From positions 1-6,656 of the forward strand of contig USLW01000113.1 of the NCBI GenBank assembly GCA_900555605.1: a DNA stretch of 6,656 bases, given 5' to 3'. This document shows positions 1 through 5,944 of the stretch, in pieces. Each line of letters begins with the position of its first letter. Positions within the stretch are counted from its first letter, which is position 1. This DNA is from an uncultured Clostridium sp. (GTDB taxonomy: Bacteria; Bacillota; Clostridia; UBA1212; UBA1255). Position numbers and translations under genes: made by a program. Under the pieces are notes generated by a model. That model saw only the letters and a list, made by a program, of their open reading frames with translations. It had not been told where the DNA came from and ran no database searches.

Positions 1-838
1 CATACTCACCCTGTGCGTTCATCAGGAATTCGCCGTACAGCTTTTTCTCACCGGTGGACGGATTTCTGGTAAAGGCAACGCCGGTACCGGAATCATTGCC
101 CATATTTCCGTAAACCATTTCCTGCACGTTGACAGCTGTGCCCCAGTCTCCGGGGATATCATTCATTCTTCTGTAAAAGATTGCTCTCGGGTTGTCCCAT
201 GAACGGAAAACGGCTTTGATTGCTTCAATCAGCTGTGTCTTGGGCTCCTGCGGAAAATCCGTTCCCTTTTCATTTTTGTACAAAACTTTATATTTTGCCA
301 CAACCTCTTTCAGATCATCAGCCGTCAGGTCTGTATCGAATTTTGCGCCCTTTGCTTCTTTCACTTCATCCAAAATCTTCTCGAATTTCGGTTTCTCGAC
401 TTCCATCACAACGTCAGAAAACATCTGGATAAAGCGTCTGTAGCTGTCGTATGCAAAGCGCTCATTGCCTGTGAGCTTTGCTAAGCCTTCTACAACAACA
501 TCGTTCAGGCCTAAATTCAAAATCGTATCCATCATGCCGGGCATCGATGCTCTGGCACCGGAACGGACAGAAACCAAAAACGGATTGGAAGGATCCCCAA
601 ATTTTTTACCGACGACATCTTCGGTAACAGCAAGCGTGCGGTAGATTTCATCTTCAATTTCCGGTGCAATTGTCTTGCCGTCCGCATAATATCTGGTACA
701 AGCTTCCGTGGTAATGGTAAATCCTCTCGGCACAGGAAGCCCCAGGGATGTCATTTCCGCCAGATTGGCACCCTTTCCGCCCAGCAGATTTCTCATGCCG
801 GCATTTCCTTCTTTAAACTGATAAACATACTTACCCAT
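1..838 (-). CDS. ppdK: Pyruvate,phosphate dikinase, N-terminal 279 residues (cut by window edge)
   Basis: PPDK interconverts pyruvate + ATP + phosphate and phosphoenolpyruvate + AMP + pyrophosphate in the cytosol; in fermentative clostridia it usually takes part in glycolysis. Only the N-terminal ATP-grasp part is present (family length about 875). Visible signatures are [10 protein letters not shown] (residues 20-29, Lys22), the [16 protein letters not shown] stretch around Arg92, and [25 protein letters not shown] and [16 protein letters not shown] towards residue 270. Lys22 and Arg92 fall at the numbers I recall for the Clostridium symbiosum enzyme, which supports this start. The ATG is preceded by GGGAGG with 7 bases of spacing. 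The reading frame is open to the left edge, so the swivelling phosphohistidine domain and the PEP/pyruvate barrel lie outside the window. It follows glyS by 110 bases; whether it belongs to that transcript or has its own promoter is unclear. The identification itself is very secure. Confidence 0.97.
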   Translation of the reverse strand, partial: MGKYVYQFKEGNAGMRNLLGGKGANLAEMTSLGLPVPRGFTITTEACTRYYADGKTIAPEIEDEIYRTLAVTEDVVGKKFGDPSNPFLVSVRSGARASMPGMMDTILNLGLNDVVVEGLAKLTGNERFAYDSYRRFIQMFSDVVMEVEKPKFEKILDEVKEAKGAKFDTDLTADDLKEVVAKYKVLYKNEKGTDFPQEPKTQLIEAIKAVFRSWDNPRAIFYRRMNDIPGDWGTAVNVQEMVYGNMGNDSGTGVAFTRNPSTGEKKLYGEFLMNAQGEY

Positions 839-864
839 TTGTAATCCTCCCATATTGATTTTGT

Positions 865-870
865 ATAATA
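865..870 (-). promoter_or_regulatory. Possible -10 element for ppdK
   Basis: On the minus strand TATTAT (5 of 6 to TATAAT) lies about 27 bases before the ppdK ATG, just upstream of its ribosome binding site. No convincing -35 hexamer is seen at 16-18 bases. Transcription from here would give a leader of roughly 20 bases. This is weak support for ppdK being transcribed independently of glyS; read-through from the operon is equally possible. Confidence 0.25.
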
Positions 871-882
871 TCGGCGCAGATC

Positions 883-919
883 CAGCGCAATGCTGTCCGG
901 AACGGCCCGCACTGCGCTG
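883..919 (-). other. Stem-loop between glyS and ppdK, no U-tract
   Basis: An inverted repeat with 11-base arms (883-893 and 909-919) around a 15-base loop. On the minus-strand RNA the arms are CAGCGCAGUGC and GCAUUGCGCUG: ten Watson-Crick pairs and one G-U wobble. No run of U follows, so it does not look like a standard intrinsic terminator. It could be a processing or stabilising hairpin at the glyS 3' end, or a weak pause site ahead of ppdK. Function is not shown. Confidence 0.5.
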
Positions 920-948
920 AGATCAAAAGGCGCCGAGGTCAGCAATTA

Positions 949-2355
949 CTAAAATGCAATCCGTTCTTCCAGCCATGCCTCTAATGCCGCAATCGGCACG
1001 CGAACCTGCTCCATGGAGTCCCGGAAACGGATTGTGACAGCTTCGTCGCCGGGAACGCCTTCCTCCCCTTTTGTCTGAAAATCATACGTGATACAAAAAG
1101 GCGTACCAATTTCATCCTGTCTTCTGTAGCGTTTGCCAATACTGCCGGCTTCGTCAAATTCACAGTTGAATTTTTTGCTCAGCCGCAGATAGAGCTGAAA
1201 TGCATCATCGGACAATTTCTTTACCAGCGGAAGCACCGCAGCCTTTACAGGCGCCAATGCCGGATGAAAACGCAGCACAGTGCGGACATCCTTCTCCCCT
1301 ACTTCTTCCTCATCATATGCTTCACACAAAAATGCCAGGGTTACGCGGTCTGCGCCGAGAGACGGCTCGATACAATAAGGAACATACTTCTCATTTGTAG
1401 CAGGATCAAAATAAGAAAGATCCTCTTTCGAATAGGTGATATGCTGTTTCAGATCATAATCCGTCCTGTCTGCAACACCCCATAACTCTCCCCATCCGAA
1501 AGGAAACAAATATTCAAAATCTGTCGTGGCTTTGCTGTAAAATGCCAATTCTTCCTTCGCATGGTCGCGCAGCCGCAGATTTTGATCGTTGATTCCCAGT
1601 GAAAGCAGCCAATTATGACAGAATGTGCGCCAATATGCAAACCATTCCAGATCTGTGCCCGGCTGACAGAAAAATTCTAATTCCATTTGTTCGAATTCTC
1701 TTGTCCGAAAAGTAAAATTGCCGGGGGTGATTTCGTTGCGGAAGGATTTTCCCACCTGGCAAACCCCAAAAGGCAGCTTTTTACGCGTCGTACGCTGAAT
1801 ATTTTTAAAATTTACGAAAATCCCCTGAGCTGTTTCCGGACGCAGATAGAGCTCGGACTGTGAGTCCTCCGTTACACCTTGGAAGGTTTTGAACATCATA
1901 TTAAACTTCCGGATATCTGTTAGATTTTGGGAACCGCATAAAGGACAGGGGATGCCGTTCTCCTTGATGTACTGTGTCAGCTGCTCATTAGACCAGCCTT
2001 CTACACTGAGGGCAACCTTGTGTTCCTGATTCCAGTCTTCCACAATTTTATCTGCTCTGTGACGTCCTTTACACTGCTTGCAGTCGATCAAAGGATCATT
2101 GAAGCCCGCAACATGGCCCGATGCAACCCATACCTGAGGGTTCATCAGGATCGCACAGTCTACGCCGACATTATATTGGCTTTCCTGTACAAATTTTTTC
2201 CACCAGGCTTTTTTTACGTTATTTTTCAGTTCAACACCCAGTGGGCCGTAGTCCCAGCTGTTTGCAAGGCCGCCGTAAATCTGGGAACCGGAATAAATAA
2301 ATCCCCGATTCTGTGACAGCGCTACAATTTTTTCCATCGTTTTTTCCGCAGCCAC
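949..2355 (-). CDS. glyS: Glycyl-tRNA synthetase, dimeric single-chain type
   Basis: Class II aminoacyl-tRNA synthetase that charges tRNA-Gly with glycine in the cytosol; 468 residues, normal for the alpha2 bacterial/archaeal-eukaryotic type rather than the alpha2beta2 GlyQ/GlyS type. Visible in order: the N-terminal [13 protein letters not shown] (29-41) near motif 1; an insertion with two Cys pairs (Cys92/Cys95 and Cys137/Cys140) that could bind zinc; LRPETAQG (171-178); motif 2 FRNE (205-208) followed by [15 protein letters not shown]; motif 3 with EPSLGADR (330-337); and a C-terminal anticodon-binding domain from about residue 365. The start is GTG, supported by AAGGGGGG six bases upstream; Met7 is an alternative but has no equally placed site. 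The gene ends with tandem stops TAG TAA. It follows rpoZ by 12 bases and is probably co-transcribed with it. The symbol glyQS is also used for this enzyme type. Confidence 0.97.
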   Translation of the reverse strand: MAAEKTMEKIVALSQNRGFIYSGSQIYGGLANSWDYGPLGVELKNNVKKAWWKKFVQESQYNVGVDCAILMNPQVWVASGHVAGFNDPLIDCKQCKGRHRADKIVEDWNQEHKVALSVEGWSNEQLTQYIKENGIPCPLCGSQNLTDIRKFNMMFKTFQGVTEDSQSELYLRPETAQGIFVNFKNIQRTTRKKLPFGVCQVGKSFRNEITPGNFTFRTREFEQMELEFFCQPGTDLEWFAYWRTFCHNWLLSLGINDQNLRLRDHAKEELAFYSKATTDFEYLFPFGWGELWGVADRTDYDLKQHITYSKEDLSYFDPATNEKYVPYCIEPSLGADRVTLAFLCEAYDEEEVGEKDVRTVLRFHPALAPVKAAVLPLVKKLSDDAFQLYLRLSKKFNCEFDEAGSIGKRYRRQDEIGTPFCITYDFQTKGEEGVPGDEAVTIRFRDSMEQVRVPIAALEAWLEERIAF

Positions 2356-2361
2356 CGATAT

Positions 2362-2369
2362 CCCCCCTT
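2362..2369 (-). promoter_or_regulatory. glyS ribosome binding site overlapping rpoZ stop
   Basis: AAGGGGGG on the minus strand shares its first two bases with the rpoZ TAA codon and lies 6 bases before the glyS GTG. The spacing selects the GTG start over the in-frame ATG 18 bases further in. A ribosome terminating on rpoZ would cover this site, so the two genes may be translationally coupled. Confidence 0.7.
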
Positions 2370-2574
2370 ATTTAAGTCCTTCCTTGCGTCTTTCATAGGT
2401 TACTTTACCGTCGTATATTTCATGGACCGCCAAGGTAACACTTTTATTGGACTGAAAATCCGTTCTGCTTTCCGAACCGGCTGTGATCTGCCGGGCTCTT
2501 TTGGCAATTTCCATCACCAGTGTATATCTGCTGTCGGTATTTTTAAGCAATTCCGCAATTGCAGGATAAATCAT
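2368..2574 (-). CDS. rpoZ: DNA-directed RNA polymerase subunit omega
   Basis: Small RNA polymerase subunit that binds the beta' subunit and aids its folding and assembly. The 68-residue length is typical of Firmicutes. The family signature is clear: a proline-containing N-terminus with an AELL segment, then SRYTLVMEIAKRARQI (residues 15-30), and a second conserved stretch NKSVTLAVHEIYDGKVTYE near the C-terminus. The ATG lies within an ATGA that also holds the gmk stop, a 4-base overlap suggesting translational coupling, with a GGGGAGG site (2582-2588) inside the gmk 3' end, 7 bases upstream. The place directly after gmk is the usual one in Firmicutes and many other bacteria. In many Firmicutes coaBC and priA follow; here glyS does. 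Confidence 0.96.
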   Translation of the reverse strand: MIYPAIAELLKNTDSRYTLVMEIAKRARQITAGSESRTDFQSNKSVTLAVHEIYDGKVTYERRKEGLK

Positions 2575-3200
2575 AAGATATCCTCCCCTTTTAATATTTT
2601 TATATTTAAAATATGCTTATTTCTGATAAACTTGCTTCTTTCGGCCTTTATGACCGCGGCAAGATCGTTTACCGCCTCGTCAAGAACGTCATTGACAATG
2701 ACATAATCAAAAAGTGCGACCTTGGAAAGCTCCTCTTTTACTGCAAATGCAACGCGTTCTCTCAGCTGCGCTTCCGTCTCTCGATGTCTGGATCGGATCC
2801 GGTCTTCTAAATCCGCGATGGACGGCGGTAAAATAAAAATGGTTACGGTGTCCTCTGGCAGCGCCTCTTTAATTGCTACGGCTCCGGGAATTGTCAAATC
2901 CAAAATGACATCTCTTCCGGCATCGATTCCGGCCTGCAGCACACTGCGCAAGGTGCCGTATTTGTGGCCGCAGAATTCGTCCCACTCCAGAATTTCCTTC
3001 TCACATACGAGCCGTTCAAATTCTTCGTTTGTTTTGTAATAATAATTTACGGCCTCCGTTTCGTTGTGACGAATCTCTCTGGTCGTGGCGGAAACTGCAT
3101 ATATAATATTATCATCTCTTTGTGTGATTCTGTCGATCAGTGTTCCCTTTCCAACCCCAGACGGCCCTGAAACTACTACAACCAAACCCTTTTCAGCCAT
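2571..3200 (-). CDS. gmk: Guanylate kinase, divergent
   Basis: Phosphorylates GMP to GDP with ATP, an essential cytosolic step in GTP and dGTP supply. With the chosen start it has 209 residues, normal for the family. The P-loop GPSGVGKGT (12-20) is intact. Predicted GMP contacts that match the family are Ser37, Arg41, Arg44, Tyr53, Glu72 and Tyr81, and the lid helix still carries RxRHRE...RER. Several signature positions differ: the usual TTRxPRxGE reads TTREIRHNE, and the usual [DE]I[DE]xQGA reads DLTIPGA (101-107), so the second acidic residue is Thr103 and the Gln is Pro105. The open frame extends five codons further up, but ATG 3200 has GGAGG five bases upstream, and MAEKGLVVVVSGPSG fits the family N-terminus. 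It sits 27 bases after remA and overlaps rpoZ by 4 bases. Context and core motifs make Gmk very likely; normal activity is inferred. Confidence 0.93.
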   Translation of the reverse strand: MAEKGLVVVVSGPSGVGKGTLIDRITQRDDNIIYAVSATTREIRHNETEAVNYYYKTNEEFERLVCEKEILEWDEFCGHKYGTLRSVLQAGIDAGRDVILDLTIPGAVAIKEALPEDTVTIFILPPSIADLEDRIRSRHRETEAQLRERVAFAVKEELSKVALFDYVIVNDVLDEAVNDLAAVIKAERSKFIRNKHILNIKILKGEDIL

Positions 3201-3205
3201 AAATA

Positions 3206-3210
3206 CCTCC
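3206..3210 (-). promoter_or_regulatory. gmk ribosome binding site that sets the start
   Basis: GGAGG on the minus strand ends five bases before the ATG at 3200. The upstream in-frame ATG at 3215 lies beyond this site and has only a weak GCGGGAA sequence before it. The shorter gmk start is therefore preferred. Confidence 0.75.
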
Positions 3211-3227
3211 CACATTATTCCCGCTTT

Positions 3228-3497
3228 TTACAATTTAGAAACATCCTCTGGGACCTCTCCGGAAGTGCCCGTTATACGGCTGGCAATGGTCTCCGGCTGT
3301 ATCGCGGAAAGCACCACGTGATCGCTGTCCATGATAATCACTGCCCGTGTTCGCCTACCGTAGGTCGCATCAATGCACATAGAGCGGTCCTTGCCCTCCT
3401 GTATCATACGCTTGATCGGCGCAGAATCCGGACTGACAATCGCCACGATTCTGTGCGCCAATACTAAATTACCGAATCCGACATTCACAAGCTTCAT
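3228..3497 (-). CDS. remA: RemA-family DNA-binding regulator (DUF370, YlzA-like)
   Basis: RemA of Bacillus subtilis is an oligomeric DNA-binding protein that activates biofilm-matrix operons; outside Bacilli the regulon is mostly unknown. This protein has 89 residues and is near-consensus: [10 protein letters not shown] at the N-terminus, [16 protein letters not shown] (15-30), [14 protein letters not shown] (42-55) with the basic GRRTR stretch, then [15 protein letters not shown] (58-72). The Arg16 and Arg48/Arg49 positions correspond to residues I recall as important for DNA binding in B. subtilis RemA. The open frame begins two codons earlier (MHMKLV), but GGGAGG lies only one base before that ATG and seven bases before the second, so the second is chosen. 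It is 18 bases downstream of yicC and 27 upstream of gmk, the usual Firmicutes arrangement. Targets in this organism cannot be read from the sequence. Confidence 0.94.
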   Translation of the reverse strand: MKLVNVGFGNLVLAHRIVAIVSPDSAPIKRMIQEGKDRSMCIDATYGRRTRAVIIMDSDHVVLSAIQPETIASRITGTSGEVPEDVSKL

Positions 3498-3504
3498 GTG
3501 CATA

Positions 3505-3510
3505 CCTCCC
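3505..3510 (-). promoter_or_regulatory. remA ribosome binding site that sets the start
   Basis: GGGAGG on the minus strand has a 7-base spacing to ATG 3497 but only 1 base to the in-frame ATG 3503. Spacing and the family N-terminus (MKL-N-GFGN) both choose 3497. Confidence 0.75.
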
Positions 3511-3515
3511 GCATG

Positions 3516-4394
3516 CTACTCTACATTCTGTATTTGTTCTCGTATTTTTTCAATTTCGCTTTTCAGCGCAATGACATGATTTGTAATGGTGATATCGTTT
3601 GCCTTTGAACCCATGGTATTTACCTCACGGTTCATTTCCTGCACTAGGAAGTCGAGTTTTCTTCCCACAGCGCCCTCGTTTTGCAAAATATCGCGGAATT
3701 GCAGAATATGGCTGCGCATCCGATCAATTTCTTCGTCAATATTGCAGCGGTCCGCAAAAAGTGCAACCTCTGCGGCAATGCGCTGCGGATCCACTGTATC
3801 GGTGCCCAGCAGATCTTCCAATCTGCGGTGCAGCTTTTCTTTATATTCCTGCGGAACAAAGCTGCTGCGCTGTGCGATTGCGTGAAAATGCATTTCAACC
3901 GTATCTATTAATTTCAGAAAGGTTTCATATAGTATGGCTCCTTCTTTTTCACGCATAACAGTCAGATTTTCCGCAGCCTGAATCACTACGGTACGCAGCA
4001 GCTCCCATACAGACGCGGTGTCTGTTTCCTTTTTCGTAACAACAAAGGCCTCCGGAATCTGCAGTATGATGTCTGCATCAATCCGGATTGGAAGCGCATG
4101 TCGCTGCGCAGTCTCCTGTATCGCATCGATATATGACTGAATTAATCCCTCGTCAGCGGCCACGACTTTACTGAACGGCGAAAGATCTGTATACGTAATA
4201 TAGATATCGGCTTTTCCGCGTATAATATATTGCTGAAGCAAATGCCGGATCCGATCTTCGAGAGATAGAAATTCTCTCGGCATCTTAACGGTATAATCTG
4301 CATAACGATGATTGACTGTCTTGATCTCAACAGTACACTGTCTGGTACTGTCACGGTATTCCCCTTTTCCAAACCCTGTCATGCTTCTGATCAT
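3516..4394 (-). CDS. yicC: YicC/YloC-family endoribonuclease
   Basis: Members of this family (E. coli YicC, B. subtilis YloC) have been described as endoribonucleases acting in RNA turnover; the substrate here is unknown. The protein has 292 residues, typical length. The N-terminus MIRSMTGFGKGE (1-12) is the family hallmark, followed by IKTVNHRY (24-31), VKMPREFLSLEDRIR (36-50) and IIRGKADIYITY. The C-terminal DUF1732 part is strongly conserved: EVALFADRCNIDEEIDRMRSH (209-229) and GRKLDFLVQEMNREVNTMGSKAND (244-267), ending REQIQNVE. A GTG five codons upstream extends the frame, but the ATG at 4394 matches the family start and has a modest GGAAG site eight bases upstream. That site could be covered by the leader repeats. 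It is the first gene of the yicC-remA-gmk-rpoZ-glyS operon, behind a strong promoter. Confidence 0.95.
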   Translation of the reverse strand: MIRSMTGFGKGEYRDSTRQCTVEIKTVNHRYADYTVKMPREFLSLEDRIRHLLQQYIIRGKADIYITYTDLSPFSKVVAADEGLIQSYIDAIQETAQRHALPIRIDADIILQIPEAFVVTKKETDTASVWELLRTVVIQAAENLTVMREKEGAILYETFLKLIDTVEMHFHAIAQRSSFVPQEYKEKLHRRLEDLLGTDTVDPQRIAAEVALFADRCNIDEEIDRMRSHILQFRDILQNEGAVGRKLDFLVQEMNREVNTMGSKANDITITNHVIALKSEIEKIREQIQNVE

Positions 4395-4430
4395 ACGTGT
4401 ATCTTCCACATCCTAATCAATATAAATACA

Positions 4431-4479
4431 GAAAAAGATACCTGCTGATTGCCAGGTATTCGGATACCTACGGTATCTT
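4431..4479 (-). promoter_or_regulatory. yicC operon leader with alternating GATACC/GGTATC segments
   Basis: Four short segments alternate in the 5' leader. Read on the minus strand they are: (1) AAGATACC, 4479-4472; (2) GGTATC, 4468-4463; (3) ATACCTG, 4459-4453; (4) CAGGTATCTTTTT, 4444-4432. Possible hairpins are 1:2 (6 pairs, 3-base loop), 2:3 (6 pairs, 4-base loop), 3:4 (7 pairs, 8-base loop, followed by C and five U) and 1:4 (8 pairs). Segment 4 can also pair with AAGATAC at 4405-4399 (7 pairs plus two G-U), which covers the yicC GGAAG site. The competing arrangement resembles an attenuator or a translation switch, but the same bases form DNA palindromes around the predicted transcription start, so an operator is also possible. 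No leader peptide is evident. Base pairing is seen directly; function is inferred. Confidence 0.5.
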
Positions 4480-4483
4480 GTCT

Positions 4484-4511
4484 ATTATATCATAATATGG
4501 CAAAATGGCAA
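4484..4511 (-). promoter_or_regulatory. Extended -10 sigma-A-type promoter of the yicC operon
   Basis: On the minus strand: -35 TTGCCA (4511-4506, 5 of 6 to consensus), 16-base spacer, -10 TATAAT (4489-4484, perfect), with TGA directly before it giving the TGn extended -10. Transcription should start near 4477, about 83 bases before the yicC ATG. It is the best promoter in the window and lies after the terminator of the upstream gene, so it very likely drives yicC, remA, gmk, rpoZ and glyS. Confidence 0.8.
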
Positions 4512-4552
4512 GAATTACTTCTGACGCTCTGCCGTCGGGTGCAGCGGGGCTC

Positions 4553-4590
4553 AAAAATACCGGCCGATCTGTTTGCACGAACGGCCGGTA
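4553..4590 (-). terminator. Intrinsic terminator after the lipoprotein gene
   Basis: A perfect 9-base GC-rich inverted repeat (minus-strand RNA UACCGGCCG at 4590-4582 and CGGCCGGUA at 4566-4558, 15-base loop) is followed at once by five U (4557-4553). It starts 30 bases after the lipoprotein stop codon and separates that gene from the yicC operon promoter. Confidence 0.88.
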
Positions 4591-4620
4591 AATGATAAAA
4601 ACGAATCTGTGAACGGCTGA

Positions 4621-5886
4621 TTATGCTTCTTCTGCTTCGGCTCCCTCAAAAATGCTGATTAAAGCCATCAGCTCTTCGTTCGACAGAACATTTGACGGTG
4701 CGCTGATTTCAGTGGAAGTAATTGCATTCATGGTAAAAGCGGATTCAACTTCCATCGCAGCACCGGACTCACTGATCTTTACGGATTCTTTAACGGATAT
4801 GGATTTGTCTCCAAGCTTGATTCCGTAAGAAATTTCGATATCCGTATCTCCCATCTGTGCTGTCATTTCATCCAGCACTTCGTCGGTCAGTTCCGCAAAA
4901 AGCATGTCAATATGTGACTGCAGGACATCTTTGTCGCCGTACAGTGCCAATGTTGTCTTCATTTCCTCCGGAAGCACATCCAGCTTTGCAATTTCCTGCA
5001 TCAGATTCGCAAGAATCGGCGCAAGTCCGGTTTTTGACGAGTCGCGGATTGCTTTCAGCGCAGCCGGGAGGTTATCATTATTAATCGTAATGGTATAAAA
5101 ACCATCCTTCAGGGAAATGATCTCTGCTTTTTTCAGGCCGCTTTCGTAAAGCGCCAGCAGATTCTGCATATCGGGACCGGAAAGAATTTCTTCTACTGCT
5201 TCCAATACGCCGCTGGACATCAGCATACCCATGATGGCAGACAGATCTGCATCGCTGCCGATTATGTCGTCTAATTCTCCCTCGAACAGGTCGCCCAATA
5301 TATCTTCGCTGCCGTCGGCATTCGAAAATAGATCCTGCATATACTCCATTGCCGAGATGATTTCAATATATTGATTTTCAGACGGCCAATCCGGCATAAT
5401 TCCTTCCGGCATACCGACTAATTTCAGAAGATCCATTATAAATGTATAGAATGCTTCTGCATTGAAAAAGATCTGGGACGTACCGATCATGATAATCTCT
5501 GTCACGGGAAGCGCTTCCTGGCCGCTGCCGAAGAGCAAGGAAATCCGTCCGGACTGGCCCACATAAGTGCCGGAGGCGGTTACCGGGAAGATATAGCTGC
5601 TGCCGGATTTATATGAATCTAAAAGTGCAGAGAAATCAACACCTTCGGCCTCGGCGCCTGCAATGGCCATATCTAAAATGCGCTCATGTACTTTTAATGA
5701 AACCTCTGCGTTAAATTCCAACCCCTCGGAAAACTGATCCACAGCAGCGACAATATCGCCGATTGTCATTTCCGACGGATCCTTGGTAGGATTTCCGGGG
5801 GTTTTGTTATTGTCTTTTGTGTCTGCACAGCCGGCAAAAGCAAACAGCATTGTCAGCGCGACAAACAAAGCAATCCATTTTTTCAT
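4621..5886 (-). CDS. Putative lipoprotein of unknown function
   Basis: I do not recognise this 421-residue protein. The N-terminus MKKWIALFVALTMLFAFAGC is a lipoprotein signal peptide with a lipobox-like FAGC and lipidated Cys20, the only cysteine; it should be exported and anchored to the outer face of the membrane. A short hydrophilic linker rich in Lys, Asn, Pro and Asp follows (21-39). The rest is acidic, with predicted helices (for example 143-158, 171-188, 213-236, 289-302, 321-345) and a C-terminal strand-like part (348-395) with alternating polar and hydrophobic residues, then an acidic tail ending EGAEAEEA. The overall look recalls LolA/LppX-like or DUF6612-like clostridial lipoproteins, but I see no motif that proves it. 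The ATG has AGGGAG seven bases upstream. It lies 58 bases after gatB, with its own terminator, and may be a single-gene unit. Confidence is high for gene and localisation, none for function. Confidence 0.88.
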   Translation of the reverse strand: MKKWIALFVALTMLFAFAGCADTKDNNKTPGNPTKDPSEMTIGDIVAAVDQFSEGLEFNAEVSLKVHERILDMAIAGAEAEGVDFSALLDSYKSGSSYIFPVTASGTYVGQSGRISLLFGSGQEALPVTEIIMIGTSQIFFNAEAFYTFIMDLLKLVGMPEGIMPDWPSENQYIEIISAMEYMQDLFSNADGSEDILGDLFEGELDDIIGSDADLSAIMGMLMSSGVLEAVEEILSGPDMQNLLALYESGLKKAEIISLKDGFYTITINNDNLPAALKAIRDSSKTGLAPILANLMQEIAKLDVLPEEMKTTLALYGDKDVLQSHIDMLFAELTDEVLDEMTAQMGDTDIEISYGIKLGDKSISVKESVKISESGAAMEVESAFTMNAITSTEISAPSNVLSNEELMALISIFEGAEAEEA

Positions 5887-5915
5887 AAAATCACTCCCTA
5901 ATCAAAGTCAGTTGT

Positions 5916-5921
5916 ATTATA
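5916..5921 (-). promoter_or_regulatory. Possible -10 element for the lipoprotein gene
   Basis: A perfect TATAAT on the minus strand, 29 bases before the lipoprotein ATG and inside the gatB-lipoprotein gap. No good -35 hexamer lies at 16-18 bases (it would fall at the gatB stop), and no TGn precedes it. No terminator is visible after gatB, so read-through from gatB could add to expression. Confidence 0.4.
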
Positions 5922-5944
5922 GTGCATCAAATTGTAAATTGCGT

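Noticed and set aside
192..443. Plus-strand open frames of 70-83 codons
   Set aside because: They lie antisense to the well-conserved ppdK coding sequence, have no credible ribosome binding site, and their proteins look like reverse-frame shadows rich in Ser and Phe.
2020..2316. Plus-strand 98-codon open frame
   Set aside because: It is antisense to the N-terminal part of glyS, whose protein sequence is clearly under family constraint; no supporting signals.
2592..2616. AT-rich palindrome-like stretch in the gmk 3' end as an internal promoter for rpoZ-glyS
   Set aside because: It contains -10-like AT-rich strings on both strands but no matching -35 hexamer at proper spacing; it more likely reflects AT-rich codons in the variable Gmk tail.
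3586..3958. Overlapping plus-strand open frames of 99 and 119 codons
   Set aside because: They are antisense to the conserved C-terminal half of yicC, and no promoter, ribosome binding site or recognisable domain was seen.
4407..4409. GTG upstream start for yicC
   Set aside because: Only a two-base gap separates it from a weak AGGA, and the family N-terminus M-I-x-S-M-T-G-F-G begins at the later ATG.
5930..5940. AATT-GTA-AATT inverted repeat after gatB as a terminator
   Set aside because: The four-base AT-only stem is too weak and no U-tract follows on the minus strand.
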